From Gammaproteobacteria bacterium (lineage in GTDB: Bacteria > Pseudomonadota > Gammaproteobacteria > UBA4575), in the NCBI GenBank assembly GCA_028279275.1, contig JANQOB010000016.1, positions 28,417 through 92,416 of the forward strand: DNA of 64,000 bases, written 5' to 3'. Positions 51,206-60,216 of this stretch are shown piece by piece; within the stretch, counting starts at the first letter, position 1; every line of letters begins with the position of its first letter. The position numbers were made by a program, and so were the translations under genes. The notes beneath the pieces were generated by a model that saw only the letters and a list, made by a program, of their open reading frames with translations, was not told the origin of the DNA and did not search any database.

Positions 51206-52291
51206 ATGGTAACCGCAACAACGGAAATTGAAGAATCACGCATAGTCGATACGCATGTAGAAAAAGATGAAGCGGTTTTAGAAAACGCTATTCGACCGCA
51301 TCAACTCAATGAGTATATCGGGCAATCTAAGGTGCGTGAGCAGATGGAAATTTTTATTTCAGCTGCCAAGCAACGCCAGGAAGCTTTAGACCATGTATTA
51401 ATTTTTGGTCCTCCAGGTTTAGGTAAAACAACCCTTTCACATATTGTGGCAAATGAAATGCAAGTAAATTTGCGCCATACCTCAGGGCCCGTTTTAGAGC
51501 GACCTGGTGACTTAGCGGCTATTCTTACAAATTTAGAGCCGCATGATGTGTTATTTGTTGATGAGATTCATCGTTTGAGTCCTGTCGTTGAAGAGGTGTT
51601 GTATCCTGCGATGGAAGATTTTCAGCTAGACATTGTCATTGGTGAAGGACCGGCTGCTCGTTCTATTAAATTAGATCTCCCGCCATTTACATTAGTCGGT
51701 GCAACTACGCGAGCAGGTTTGCTCACTTCTCCTTTGCGAGATCGTTTTGGAATCGTGCAACGCTTAGAGTTTTATAACACTGAAGAGCTTACCAAAATCG
51801 TATTACGTTCGGCGAATATTTTGAATGTTCAAATTAATGACGAGGGTGCCACGCAAATCGCTAAACGCTCTCGTGGTACTCCGCGAATAGCAAATCGTTT
51901 ATTAAGACGAGTGCGAGATTATGCCCAAGTTAAATCAGATGGAGTGGTGACAAGCAAAATCGCTGATGCTGCATTAGATATGCTTAGTGTGGATGAGCAC
52001 GGATTCGATAATATGGATAGACGCCTATTGTTAGCGGTAATTGAAAAGTTTGAAGGGGGCCCCGTTGGGGTTGATAGTCTTGCTGCGGCCATAGGTGAAG
52101 AGCGTGGCACGATTGAAGACGTAATAGAACCATTTTTGATTTTAAAAGGCTTCATGATGCGTACGCCTAGGGGGAGAGTTGCAACTGGAAATGCATATCG
52201 TCATTTTGGAATTAAAATTCCTCAACACAATCTAGCTTCTGCCGCTGAGGTAGAAATGAGCGAAGATTTGTTTTCTGAGACGACTCAATAA
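51206..52291 (+). CDS. ruvB: Holliday junction branch-migration ATPase RuvB
   Basis: 361 residues. AAA+ motor with Walker [10 protein letters not shown], Walker [12 protein letters not shown], sensor 1 LVGATTRAG and a C-terminal winged helix ([13 protein letters not shown]). It drives branch migration with RuvA. The amino terminus is about 20 residues longer than the core, which is common. ybgC begins 15 bases downstream. Confidence 0.98.
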   Translation: MVTATTEIEESRIVDTHVEKDEAVLENAIRPHQLNEYIGQSKVREQMEIFISAAKQRQEALDHVLIFGPPGLGKTTLSHIVANEMQVNLRHTSGPVLERPGDLAAILTNLEPHDVLFVDEIHRLSPVVEEVLYPAMEDFQLDIVIGEGPAARSIKLDLPPFTLVGATTRAGLLTSPLRDRFGIVQRLEFYNTEELTKIVLRSANILNVQINDEGATQIAKRSRGTPRIANRLLRRVRDYAQVKSDGVVTSKIADAALDMLSVDEHGFDNMDRRLLLAVIEKFEGGPVGVDSLAAAIGEERGTIEDVIEPFLILKGFMMRTPRGRVATGNAYRHFGIKIPQHNLASAAEVEMSEDLFSETTQ

Positions 52292-52306
52292 GTTTATTAG
52301 CTAAAG

Positions 52307-52729
52307 ATGTTTGTGTGGCAAACACGGGTGTACTACGAAGACACCGATGCAGGTGGAGTGGTGTACTACGCTAATTATCTGAAATACATGGAGCGTGCAC
52401 GTACCGAATGGCTGCGTGCTTTGGGGGTTGAGCAAGATACTTTAATAAAGGAACTGAACGTTTTGTTTGCAGTACGGTCTGTAAACATAGAATATAAAAG
52501 GCCTGCAAGGTTTAATGACTCGTTAGAGGTTAGTGTAATTCCGCAAGAACTAAAACCAGCAAGCATTTCATTTAAACAAGACATCACGCAAGAAAATTTT
52601 ACAGACAGCTTGTATACAAGTAGCGAAGTAAATGTGGTGTGTTTAAATTCCAATGACTTTTCGCCATGTGCGATACCAAAAACATTACATAAAACAATCA
52701 AACTAGGGGAAATAAAGAATGCAAACTGA
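52307..52729 (+). CDS. ybgC: Tol-Pal-associated acyl-CoA thioesterase YbgC
   Basis: 140 residues, a hotdog-fold thioesterase. YYEDTDAGGVVYYANYLKYMERARTEWL holds the catalytic Asp of the 4-hydroxybenzoyl-CoA thioesterase type; the segment is split here only by its length. It acts on acyl-CoA or acyl-ACP near the inner membrane and is the standard first gene of the tol-pal operon. It overlaps tolQ by 11 bases. Confidence 0.96.
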   Translation: MFVWQTRVYYEDTDAGGVVYYANYLKYMERARTEWLRALGVEQDTLIKELNVLFAVRSVNIEYKRPARFNDSLEVSVIPQELKPASISFKQDITQENFTDSLYTSSEVNVVCLNSNDFSPCAIPKTLHKTIKLGEIKNAN

Positions 52730-53417
52730 TACCAGTATTTTAGGCTTAATCAGTGAAGCCAGTCTGGTAGTGCAACTTGTTATGTTGATGTTGCTTGCTG
52801 CATCGTTAATTTCATGGACCATGATTGTAAGCAAATGGAAAATTATTCGTGATGCGCGCAGCAATGCGGATAAATTTGAAGATCGCTTTTGGTCCGGAAC
52901 TGATCTTGCTGCGTTGTATGAAAAAGTTCGCCTTAAGCAATACCCCTCTGGTATGGAAAGTATATTTCTTGCAGGCTTCAAAGAATATGTTCGTTTACAT
53001 AGGCAACAGCGCGTATCGCCCGATGCAATAACGGACACAGCACTGCGATCTATGAAAGTGGCCATGACGCGTGAAGTAGAAACTCTAGAACATTATCTAT
53101 CCTTTCTTGCAACCGTGGGTTCTACAGCGCCATATATTGGTTTATTTGGAACCGTATGGGGCATTATGAATTCGTTTCGTGCATTAGGAGATGTTCTACA
53201 AGCAACTTTATCTGCAGTTGCCCCTGGTATTGCTGAAGCGCTAATTGCAACGGCAATGGGTTTGTTCGCAGCGATACCTGCAGTCATTGCCTACAACCGT
53301 TATTCAACGGATGTGGAGCGTCTGGTCGTTCGTTACGATAATTTTGTTGAAGAATTTACTGCATTATTACAGCGTCAGGCGTTGACCAAAGACATAGACA
53401 CGCAAGCTAGAGGCTAA
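52719..53417 (+). CDS. tolQ: Tol-Pal system motor protein TolQ
   Basis: 232 residues with three membrane helices (about 18-38, 130-155 and 168-190), the last two in the MotA/TolQ/ExbB proton-channel domain (TVGSTAPYIGLFGTVWGIM and IAEALIATAMGLFAAIPAV). It forms the proton-driven TolQ-TolR motor at the inner membrane. The start lies inside the 3' end of ybgC. Confidence 0.97.
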   Translation: MQTDTSILGLISEASLVVQLVMLMLLAASLISWTMIVSKWKIIRDARSNADKFEDRFWSGTDLAALYEKVRLKQYPSGMESIFLAGFKEYVRLHRQQRVSPDAITDTALRSMKVAMTREVETLEHYLSFLATVGSTAPYIGLFGTVWGIMNSFRALGDVLQATLSAVAPGIAEALIATAMGLFAAIPAVIAYNRYSTDVERLVVRYDNFVEEFTALLQRQALTKDIDTQARG

Positions 53418-53421
53418 GAAA

Positions 53422-53868
53422 ATGGCATATACAGCACTCGGTCGACGAAAACGCATGTCAGAAATCAATGTCGTGCCATATATAGATGTCATGCTAGTGC
53501 TATTGGTGATTTTCATGGTTACGGCTCCATTATTTCATCAAGGGGTGGAGGTGGAATTACCTTCAGCCCCTGCAAAACCACTGGATAAAACGGATGAAAA
53601 TCAGGAACCATTGATTATTTCAGTGGATAGAGTTGGACAAATTTTCGTAAATAAATCAGATACTCCCAGCGAGCCCATTGCGGATGAGCAATTTAGAAAC
53701 CAAATTCGTGAAATCTTATCTAATGATGCAAGCCCGGTATATGTAAGAGGAGACAATGGTGTGGATTATGGTCGAGTAGTTACCGTGATGGTCATGCTGC
53801 AATCTGCTGGAGCTGAAAATGTTGGCTTAATTACCGAGCCTGCAGCCGAAGAAATTGACACCCCTTAA
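53422..53868 (+). CDS. tolR: Tol-Pal system protein TolR
   Basis: 148 residues. One membrane helix near residues 20-40 contains the proton-carrying Asp in VVPYIDVMLVLLVIFMV, and the rest is a periplasmic domain of the ExbD/TolR type. It works with TolQ to energise TolA. Four bases separate it from tolQ and three from tolA. Confidence 0.97.
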   Translation: MAYTALGRRKRMSEINVVPYIDVMLVLLVIFMVTAPLFHQGVEVELPSAPAKPLDKTDENQEPLIISVDRVGQIFVNKSDTPSEPIADEQFRNQIREILSNDASPVYVRGDNGVDYGRVVTVMVMLQSAGAENVGLITEPAAEEIDTP

Positions 53869-53871
53869 GCA

Positions 53872-54912
53872 ATGGCCAAAGTTAAGCGACATTTGCCAGT
53901 GTCTGTCACTATTGCTATTGCCATTCATGTGGCAGTCTTGCTCTTAGTGATTGGGTTTCAATTTAAAAAAGACCATAAACCAAATCCACTGGATAGTATT
54001 AATACGATCAATGCTACTGTCATTAAATCAAATGATTTGCCAGAAAAGTCTGTCATAGAAAAGCCACCAAAAGTTGATAAACAAGAAGAAGAAAAGAAAA
54101 AACTACAAGCTGAATTAGAAGCCGAGCAGAAAAAAGCTGAAGAGGCAGAAAAAAAAGCTGAAGCTGAGAGACAAAAAGCTGAAGAAATTAGAAAACAGGC
54201 AGAAATTGAGAAGCAACGTTTAGAAGAAGAAGCAAGAAAACAACTTGCAGAACAAAAGCGTATTGAAGAAGAAAAAAAACTTGCTGAAGAAAAACGTAAA
54301 GCTGAAGAGTTGGCCCAAAAAAAATTAGAAGAGAAAAAACTTGAAGAGCAAAAATTAGCAGAGGAAAAGAAACGAAAAGAGGAAGAGGCTAAAAAGTTAG
54401 CAGAAGAGAAGAAACGAAAAGAAGAGGAAGCTAAAAGATTAGCAGAAGAGAAGAAACGAAAAGAAGAAGAAGCTAAAAGATTAGCAGAAGAGAAGAAAAG
54501 ACTTGAAGAAGAAAAATTAGCGGCTGAAAAAGCTGCAGAGCAAGAACGTTTAGCAAAAATTTTAGAAGCTGAAGAAGCAGAAATTCAGGCAGCAGAAATG
54601 GAAGCACAAAGAATTGCAAAGGCACGAGCAATGAGTAAACAAATAGCCATCTACCAAGATGCAATTCGTAGTAGGATACAAAGCAGATGGCGCAAGCCAT
54701 TAACTGAACAACCCGATGCGTGGTGCAGAGTGTATGTGCGTCAAGCACCTGGTGGTTATGTTGAAAATGTTCAAATAGAACAGTGTACGGGCGATGAATC
54801 TTTCCGTCGTTCAGTTGAGGAAGCAGTTTGGAAATCAGATCCTTTGCCCGAGCCACCTGTACCCGAATTATTTGAAAGAGATTTACGTTTTAAATTTATT
54901 CCGGAGACTTAA
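53872..54912 (+). CDS. tolA: Cell-envelope integrity protein TolA
   Basis: 346 residues. One N-terminal membrane anchor (about 13-31), a long Lys/Glu/Ala-rich helical rod (about 60-255) and the C-terminal TolA domain III (SRWRKPLTEQPDAWCRVYVRQAPGG, conserved paired Cys). It bridges the inner-membrane motor to Pal and TolB at the division site. Within the rod a 14-residue unit is repeated almost four times. Its stop and the tolB start share a base (TAATG). Confidence 0.96.
   Translation: MAKVKRHLPVSVTIAIAIHVAVLLLVIGFQFKKDHKPNPLDSINTINATVIKSNDLPEKSVIEKPPKVDKQEEEKKKLQAELEAEQKKAEEAEKKAEAERQKAEEIRKQAEIEKQRLEEEARKQLAEQKRIEEEKKLAEEKRKAEELAQKKLEEKKLEEQKLAEEKKRKEEEAKKLAEEKKRKEEEAKRLAEEKKRKEEEAKRLAEEKKRLEEEKLAAEKAAEQERLAKILEAEEAEIQAAEMEAQRIAKARAMSKQIAIYQDAIRSRIQSRWRKPLTEQPDAWCRVYVRQAPGGYVENVQIEQCTGDESFRRSVEEAVWKSDPLPEPPVPELFERDLRFKFIPET
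54355..54516 (+). repeat. In-frame 42-base tandem repeat inside tolA
   Basis: Units begin at 54355, 54397, 54439 and 54481; the first three encode LAEEKKRKEEEAK plus Lys or Arg, and the fourth decays after about 11 residues. The period of 14 residues is four helical turns, so copy-number change would lengthen or shorten the TolA rod without breaking the frame. Confidence 0.85.
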
Positions 54913-56204
54913 TGAATAATTTTTTTAAACTATTAATTGCCTTAGTTTTTCTAACTATTGGGCAAAGTGCACAGGCAGTATTGGAAATTGAAATCACTCA
55001 AGGTATAGAGGGTGCTTTACCCATCGCAGTGGTTCCCTTTGCTGGAGATACATATGGTGCGCCTGAGGCAGTTGAAACAATTGTTAGAAATGATTTAGGA
55101 CGTAGTGGATTTTTTGATGTTTTAGATAAACAAAGTATCCCCCAATTAGTTTCAAGTCCATCGCAATTAAATTTTCAAGTTTGGAGAAATACAGGTGTTG
55201 AAAGTGTGTTATTAGGGAAAATAACTCAAACAAGTGGGGATCAATATCGTATTGAATTCCAATTAATCGACTTAATTCGCAAGAAAAGAATATTAGGCAA
55301 TGTAATCCCAGCGAGTACTAAAGATGTTCGAAAAGTGGGTCATAAAATAAGTGATTTAGTTTTTGAGGCCTTAACGGGTATTCGAGGTGCATTTAGTACG
55401 CGTGTGGCCTATGTCAGCACCATTAATAAAGGCACAGCCAATCAAAAATATGTTTTACAAATAGCGGATGCGGATGGCTACAATGCGCGAACGATTTTTT
55501 CATCTAGCAAACAAATACTTTCACCTTCTTGGTCTCCAGATGGTTCTCGTCTAGCTTATGTATCGTTCGAAAGTGGTAATTCAGCAATATACATACAAGA
55601 TATAATTCAGGGCACTCGTGCCAAGGTATCCGCAAAAAAAGGCATCAACAGTGCTCCGTCGTGGTCTCCAGACGGGCGTCATTTAGCGCTTACACTTTCA
55701 GCAGGTGGCAGCCCGGATATCTATATTTTGAATATCGCAGCCAAAAAACTAAAACGCCTCACCAGTGGACCTTCTATAGATACTGAACCTGCTTGGATGC
55801 CAGATGGTCGAACATTATTATTCACCTCGGATCGAAGTGGAGGGCCACAAATATATCAAGTATCGGTAAATGGTGGTAAAGCACAGAGGTTGACGTTTGA
55901 TGGTAAATATAATGCTGCAACAGATGTCTCACCGGATGGAAAATATATAACTTTTGTCAATAATAGTGGCAATGGCTTTCGCATTGCTATAATGGATACC
56001 CAATCAAAGGCTATGAGAATAATAAGTGATGGTCATTTGGATGAAAGCCCAAGCTTTGCTCCAAATGGCAGTATGATCATGTATGCTACGGCCGACCAAG
56101 GTCGTGGAGTGTTAGCTGCCGTAAGTGCAGACGGAAGAGTGAAGCAGAAGCTACGATTAACGGAAGGCGATGTGCGTGAGCCATCATGGTCACCATTTCG
56201 CTAA
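54912..56204 (+). CDS. tolB: Tol-Pal system beta-propeller TolB
   Basis: 430 residues. A Sec signal peptide (about 1-22, ending QSAQA) precedes an N-terminal alpha/beta domain and a six-bladed propeller with repeated SWSPDG-type blades (LSPSWSPDGSRLAYVS, PSWSPDGRHLALTL). Periplasmic TolB binds Pal and TolA and regulates their contact. Translationally coupled to tolA. Confidence 0.97.
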   Translation: MNNFFKLLIALVFLTIGQSAQAVLEIEITQGIEGALPIAVVPFAGDTYGAPEAVETIVRNDLGRSGFFDVLDKQSIPQLVSSPSQLNFQVWRNTGVESVLLGKITQTSGDQYRIEFQLIDLIRKKRILGNVIPASTKDVRKVGHKISDLVFEALTGIRGAFSTRVAYVSTINKGTANQKYVLQIADADGYNARTIFSSSKQILSPSWSPDGSRLAYVSFESGNSAIYIQDIIQGTRAKVSAKKGINSAPSWSPDGRHLALTLSAGGSPDIYILNIAAKKLKRLTSGPSIDTEPAWMPDGRTLLFTSDRSGGPQIYQVSVNGGKAQRLTFDGKYNAATDVSPDGKYITFVNNSGNGFRIAIMDTQSKAMRIISDGHLDESPSFAPNGSMIMYATADQGRGVLAAVSADGRVKQKLRLTEGDVREPSWSPFR

Positions 56205-56247
56205 CAAATAGGAACATAATTTGATTAACCACATAGAGGAGTGAGTT

Positions 56248-56772
56248 ATGACTAAGCAACTACTTATAGTATTTATTATAAGTTTCTTTTTAAGCATAAG
56301 TGCATGCAGCACCAGTACTAAACAAATGCCTGGTGATGTGATTAGTGATGATTACGAAGGTGGAGATCCATCATTGGATGGAGCCACTACGGGACTTGAA
56401 GGCGAAGGTGATCTTGCCATGGGGGCACTGGATGAAATGATTGCAACTTCAGGCAATGTCGTGTACTTCGATTTTAACAGTGCTGAGATTCGTGATGAGT
56501 CAATCCCTTTAATTATGGCTGCCGCAGAATCTCTTGTCGCGAACCCTGCCGCACAACTTCGTTTAGAAGGGCATGCAGATGAGCGTGGAACAAGGGAATA
56601 TAATTTAGCGTTAGGTGAGCAACGTGCACAAACGGTACGTGATCTCATCATGCTGCAAGGCGTGAGCGGTAATCAGCTAGATATCATTAGCTATGGTGAA
56701 GAGAAACCTGCAGTTGTAGGCTCCGGAGAAGAGTCCTGGCAACAAAACAGAAGAGTTGAACTAATTAAATAA
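56248..56772 (+). CDS. pal: Peptidoglycan-associated lipoprotein Pal
   Basis: 174 residues. The lipobox ISAC places the lipid on Cys20, and the OmpA-like domain (VYFDFNSAEIRDE, LEGHADERGTREYNLALGEQRA) binds peptidoglycan diaminopimelate. Pal tethers the outer membrane to the cell wall and is moved by Tol. A GAGGAG ribosome site precedes the ATG. Between tolB and cpoB as usual. Confidence 0.97.
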   Translation: MTKQLLIVFIISFFLSISACSTSTKQMPGDVISDDYEGGDPSLDGATTGLEGEGDLAMGALDEMIATSGNVVYFDFNSAEIRDESIPLIMAAAESLVANPAAQLRLEGHADERGTREYNLALGEQRAQTVRDLIMLQGVSGNQLDIISYGEEKPAVVGSGEESWQQNRRVELIK

Positions 56773-56787
56773 ATTTTCTATATAAAT

Positions 56788-57654
56788 ATGGAAAAAAAAT
56801 TAGGGAAGAAAATTGTATTAGGTTTAATGGCGCTTGCGTTATTACAAGCGCCTAGCCTGTTGTTTGCGCATAAATCTAATAATGAAAGATTGGATGCCAT
56901 CGACGCCAGGGTGCAACGTGTCGAACGAATTACCAATAATCAAGCTTTGATAAATATGTCGCAGCGTATTGATGCACTTCAACGCGAGATCCAACAATTG
57001 CGTGGTGAGAATGAGCAGTTAACTCATGAACTAAATACCTTAAAAGAGCGCCAACGCGACCAGTTTTTAAATATTGATCGACGTTTGCAGAATTCTTCTA
57101 CAGCGACAATAACTGATGATCCTAATGCGGTTAAGACTAACAGCACTATTTCTAATGACAGCGTTATTATTAATAGTGATTCTGTAAATCAACCAAATGA
57201 TGTTACAAGTTCTTCTAATCAGAAATTAGCAACGACTTCAGGCGCTATGGTTTCAAATAGCGTTTCTAGCGATGCTGCACAAGACTATAAAAATGCTTTT
57301 ACCTTGTTGAAACAAGGTAAGTATGATGAATCTATTGTTGCATTTAATGGATTTTTGCAAGTCCATTCGAACAGTAAATATGCTTCAAATGCCCAATACT
57401 GGTTGGCGGAAGCAAATTATGTTTCAAAGCGATATCCGCAAGCGCTAACTGAGTTTACCAAAGTAGTTGAGAAGTATCCTGCTAGCTCAAAAGTTGCAGA
57501 TGCGAGGTTAAAGTTAGGCTTTACACATTATGAGCTCGGTCAATACGAAGAGTCGAGAGCTGAGTTAACACGTTTGCGTGCACAATTCCCAAATTCAAGC
57601 GTTGCTAGTCTTGCGCAACAGCGTTTAGAACGAATGGCCCGCGAAGGCCGTTAA
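56788..57654 (+). CDS. cpoB: Cell-division coordinator CpoB (YbgF)
   Basis: 288 residues. Signal peptide to about residue 27, a coiled coil that forms trimers (about 32-110), a Ser/Asn-rich linker and three C-terminal TPR units (YKNAFTLLKQGKYDESIVAF, AQYWLAEANYVSKRYPQAL). CpoB couples Tol-Pal action to PBP1b during constriction. It closes the tol-pal operon. Confidence 0.95.
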   Translation: MEKKLGKKIVLGLMALALLQAPSLLFAHKSNNERLDAIDARVQRVERITNNQALINMSQRIDALQREIQQLRGENEQLTHELNTLKERQRDQFLNIDRRLQNSSTATITDDPNAVKTNSTISNDSVIINSDSVNQPNDVTSSSNQKLATTSGAMVSNSVSSDAAQDYKNAFTLLKQGKYDESIVAFNGFLQVHSNSKYASNAQYWLAEANYVSKRYPQALTEFTKVVEKYPASSKVADARLKLGFTHYELGQYEESRAELTRLRAQFPNSSVASLAQQRLERMAREGR

Positions 57655-57670
57655 ATTAAATCTCTTTTTT

Positions 57671-58351
57671 ATGGCTGCGACAGTCACATCATTGCAACCT
57701 CGCTCGCAGTTGGAAAAACTTCGAATAACAGAAATATTTGCTTCAATTCAGGGCGAATCAACAACGGTAGGCATACCGACCGTTTTTATTCGACTTACGG
57801 GTTGTCCGCTGCGTTGTCAATATTGTGATACTACTTATGCATTCAGCGGTGGAGAATGGATGCTACTTGAAGATATCGCAACCAAGGTTTCAAGCTTTAA
57901 TCTCAAGCATGTAACCGTAACGGGAGGGGAGCCGCTAGCACAAAAAAAGTGTTTAAACCTTTTAACTAAACTTTGTGATCAAGGCTATAGTGTTTCTCTT
58001 GAAACCAGTGGTGCATTAGATATAAGTAAAGTTGACCCGCGCGTAATAAAAGTGATGGATCTTAAGACACCCGCATCAAATGAAATGGATAAAAACAACT
58101 GGGAAAATATTCATTACTTACGCGAGCAAGATCAAGTTAAGTTTGTTATATGCAACCAGTCTGATTATGTATGGGCAAAAAGTATTGTTAAAGAGTATCA
58201 ACTAAATAATCGTTGCGAAGTTTTATTTTCGCCAAGTTATGAGGAATTAGAACCTAAACAATTGGCAGAATGGATAATGCGTGATCAATTGAGTGTTAGA
58301 TTTCAATTGCAGCTACATAAAATCCTTTGGGGTGACGTTGCTGGGAAATGA
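57671..58351 (+). CDS. queE: 7-carboxy-7-deazaguanine synthase QueE
   Basis: 226 residues, a short radical-SAM enzyme. Cys45, Cys49 and Cys52 in TGCPLRCQYCDT bind the 4Fe-4S cluster, and VTGGEPL binds AdoMet. It rearranges carboxy-tetrahydropterin to the 7-deazaguanine core of queuosine. Located between cpoB and queC, a conserved arrangement. Confidence 0.96.
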   Translation: MAATVTSLQPRSQLEKLRITEIFASIQGESTTVGIPTVFIRLTGCPLRCQYCDTTYAFSGGEWMLLEDIATKVSSFNLKHVTVTGGEPLAQKKCLNLLTKLCDQGYSVSLETSGALDISKVDPRVIKVMDLKTPASNEMDKNNWENIHYLREQDQVKFVICNQSDYVWAKSIVKEYQLNNRCEVLFSPSYEELEPKQLAEWIMRDQLSVRFQLQLHKILWGDVAGK

Positions 58352-58443
58352 TGCATGCACATATCCTAATCGTTTGTGAGATGCGTGACTGGTAAATAGA
58401 TAATGCATGCTTACTATATGATTCTCCTATCATGGATTGCAGG

Positions 58444-58485
58444 TAAGTGATGTGATCACTTATGCTTGCATGTTAGCGAACATGC
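58444..58485 (+). promoter_or_regulatory. Two adjacent perfect inverted repeats upstream of queC
   Basis: TAAGTGAT-gtg-ATCACTTA (58444-58462) is followed six bases later by GCATGTT-agcg-AACATGC (58468-58485). Both could form short hairpins in the queC leader or serve as protein-binding sites. Neither has a T-run, so they are not intrinsic terminators, and the sequence does not match the preQ1 riboswitch patterns I know. Additional GCATGC boxes lie just upstream. Confidence 0.45.
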
Positions 58486-58514
58486 CCCTATTAAATTGAG
58501 ATCTCTAGTGAGTT

Positions 58515-59201
58515 TTGATGTCACAAGAAAACAAAGCCATCGTTCTTCTTTCAGGAGGGCTTGATTCCACTACAACACTGGCGGTTGCTCAATCACAAGG
58601 TTTCAATTGCTACGCATTAAGTTTTTCTTATGGTCAGCGTCATGATGCGGAATTAAATGCTGCGAAAAAGATTGCAACACTACTAAGTGTTGTTGAACAT
58701 AAAATTTTCGATATTGATCTTTCTGTATTTAAAGGCTCTGCGCTGACCGATCACAGCATCGATGTGCCTCTAGCACATTCTCAATCACAAGACATACCTA
58801 TTACATATGTTCCCGCACGTAATACCGTTTTTTTATCTATTGCTTTGGCATGGGCAGAAGTTCTTAAGATAAATGACATCTTTATAGGTGTGAATGCAGT
58901 AGATTACTCTGGCTATCCAGATTGTAGAGGAGAATACATAAAAGCGTATGAATGTATGGCTAATTTAGCCACTAAAGCGGGTGTAGAGGGAAACAAGCTG
59001 TCTATTCACACTCCGCTTATAGATCTGAGCAAAGCAGAGATCATTAAGTTGGGTTCTACGCTCGGAGTTGATTATTCTTATACAGTTTCTTGTTACGCGG
59101 CAGATGCACAAGGCAAAGCTTGTGGTAACTGCGATTCGTGTCATTTTCGTAAGCAAGGTTTCAAGGAAGCTGGAATCGCAGACCCAACTCTCTATATATA
59201 A
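58515..59201 (+). CDS. queC: 7-cyano-7-deazaguanine synthase QueC
   Basis: 228 residues from TTG 58515; the adjacent ATG 58518 is the more likely start and removes one residue. The ATP-pyrophosphatase loop [10 protein letters not shown] and the zinc-binding [17 protein letters not shown] segment are diagnostic. It converts carboxy-deazaguanine to preQ0 with ammonia and ATP. A 163-base leader with two hairpins separates it from queE. Confidence 0.96.
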   Translation: MMSQENKAIVLLSGGLDSTTTLAVAQSQGFNCYALSFSYGQRHDAELNAAKKIATLLSVVEHKIFDIDLSVFKGSALTDHSIDVPLAHSQSQDIPITYVPARNTVFLSIALAWAEVLKINDIFIGVNAVDYSGYPDCRGEYIKAYECMANLATKAGVEGNKLSIHTPLIDLSKAEIIKLGSTLGVDYSYTVSCYAADAQGKACGNCDSCHFRKQGFKEAGIADPTLYI

Positions 59202-59277
59202 GTATAAGCTGCCATAAATGGATAGGGTTCTACATGGAGCTTTAGTAAAATTTACGGTAGGATAGCGCGCTTCGCGT

Positions 59278-59353
59278 GGGCCGTTAGCTCAGCTGGTAGA
59301 GCACTCGGCTTTTAACCGATTGGTCATAGGTTCGAATCCTATACGGCCCACCA
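59278..59353 (+). tRNA. tRNA-Lys (anticodon TTT)
   Basis: A 76-base cloverleaf with encoded CCA. The acceptor GGGCCGT pairs perfectly with ACGGCCC, the D arm is GCTC/GAGC, the T arm is ATAGG-TTCGAAT-CCTAT, and the anticodon TTT is at 59311-59313. The top pair of the anticodon stem (positions 27-43) is C opposite T, where relatives usually have a G-T wobble. A GC-rich gcgcgcttcgcg block just upstream resembles a stringent-control discriminator. Confidence 0.97.
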
Positions 59354-59543
59354 TTTCAAATACTTAATATCCTATTTTCTCAATTTGTACATCTCATGAC
59401 GTAATAGTTGGGAAAACAAGGTTAATATTTAGTGAATTTATCGTTTTATCCACTGAATTCTACATAGCATCCCATGCGTTATTGTTTTGGGGTGTTGTAT
59501 ATATTGTGATGCATATACATAACTTTTATAAGTAGTATTCAAA

Positions 59544-59762
59544 ATGATCTGCACTATCTATGTAATCGCAGTTTTATCTCTTGCTGGCTTACCGGGGCAG
59601 GCCGTTATTGACAACTGTGAATATGAAGTTCATGGATATGTCGAAAAAAATAACGAATCAATAAAGTTTACAGGTTTTCTAACTAGAATTGGGGATATCT
59701 ACGCAACAGATGTAGAGGGCCATGTACATAAGTTTCCAGCATTAACAGCCAGCAATGAATGA
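59544..59762 (+). CDS. Small putative secreted protein
   Basis: 72 residues with no family I recognise. The first 20 residues look like a signal peptide (short, hydrophobic, ending LPGQA), followed by a polar beta-like domain with YEVHGYVEKNNE and a single Cys. The ribosome site is weak. A TTGTGA/TATAAG pair 17 bases apart (59504-59532) could be a promoter, but its start point would leave almost no leader. A genuine gene is possible but unproved. Confidence 0.4.
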   Translation: MICTIYVIAVLSLAGLPGQAVIDNCEYEVHGYVEKNNESIKFTGFLTRIGDIYATDVEGHVHKFPALTASNE

Positions 59763-59909
59763 AAAGATTAATTAATATTCATCAACATTGCTTTTCTTTT
59801 TAAAATTCCCCTCAAAACTTCCACATCGTAACAACGCATAATTCTGGAAATTGCATGGCCACTCATATTTCTTATATCAGAGATGCTGCGAGGTATTTTT
59901 GTCTAAATT

Positions 59910-59934
59910 AGAATATTTTTTGGTCAAATATTCT
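59910..59934 (-). other. Stem-loop just after the 91-residue minus-strand gene
   Basis: A perfect nine-base inverted repeat, AGAATATTT and AAATATTCT, around a seven-base loop lies seven bases beyond the stop codon of the minus-strand reading frame. The stem is AT-rich and no T-run follows on the minus strand, so it is not a strong intrinsic terminator. Confidence 0.4.
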
Positions 59935-59940
59935 TTGTGC

Positions 59941-60216
59941 TTAGGCAACTCTTTTAGCTAATTTAATTACGATGGGTTTTATTAGCGATTTAGAGAGTGG
60001 TCTTTCTGCGTCGATATAAATATCTTCGATAATATATTCACGTATATCGTCTGTTTTTAAATAATGACGGAGCTTATATGCATTTCCGATATCTTTTTTG
60101 TGTTTTGGTAGTGTGATTGCTGCACTTTCATCTTTTCGAACAATTGCTTTTATTAATGGTGAACATTTATCAGAATTCGAAAGCACTACGATTTCGTCTT
60201 TGAAAATATTATCCAT
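59941..60216 (-). CDS. Hypothetical protein, 91 residues
   Basis: Not recognised. The product is basic and charged, without signal peptide or membrane helix, with a KLRHYLKTDDIREYIIEDIYID segment that is likely helical and an acidic-to-basic switch toward the C-terminus. An AAAGAG sequence lies close to the ATG. It is divergent from the GAF-MarR gene with a 394-base spacer, so it may be one of that regulator's targets. The stem-loop after its stop mildly supports a real transcript. Confidence 0.5.
   Translation of the reverse strand: MDNIFKDEIVVLSNSDKCSPLIKAIVRKDESAAITLPKHKKDIGNAYKLRHYLKTDDIREYIIEDIYIDAERPLSKSLIKPIVIKLAKRVA

Noticed and set aside
58352..58514. preQ1 riboswitch before queC
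   Set aside because: The A-rich tail and the conserved short stem of the known preQ1 classes are not visible; only simple inverted repeats are present.
59278..59353. Attachment-site duplication of the tRNA-Lys 3' end
   Set aside because: I saw no second copy of the T-arm and acceptor sequence downstream within the window and no integrase gene.
59763..59870. A 32-codon minus-strand frame (start MSGHAISRIM) downstream of the 91-residue gene
   Set aside because: No ribosome site, very short and no recognised family. Its upstream extension lacks a usual start codon. It may be a gene remnant but cannot be supported.
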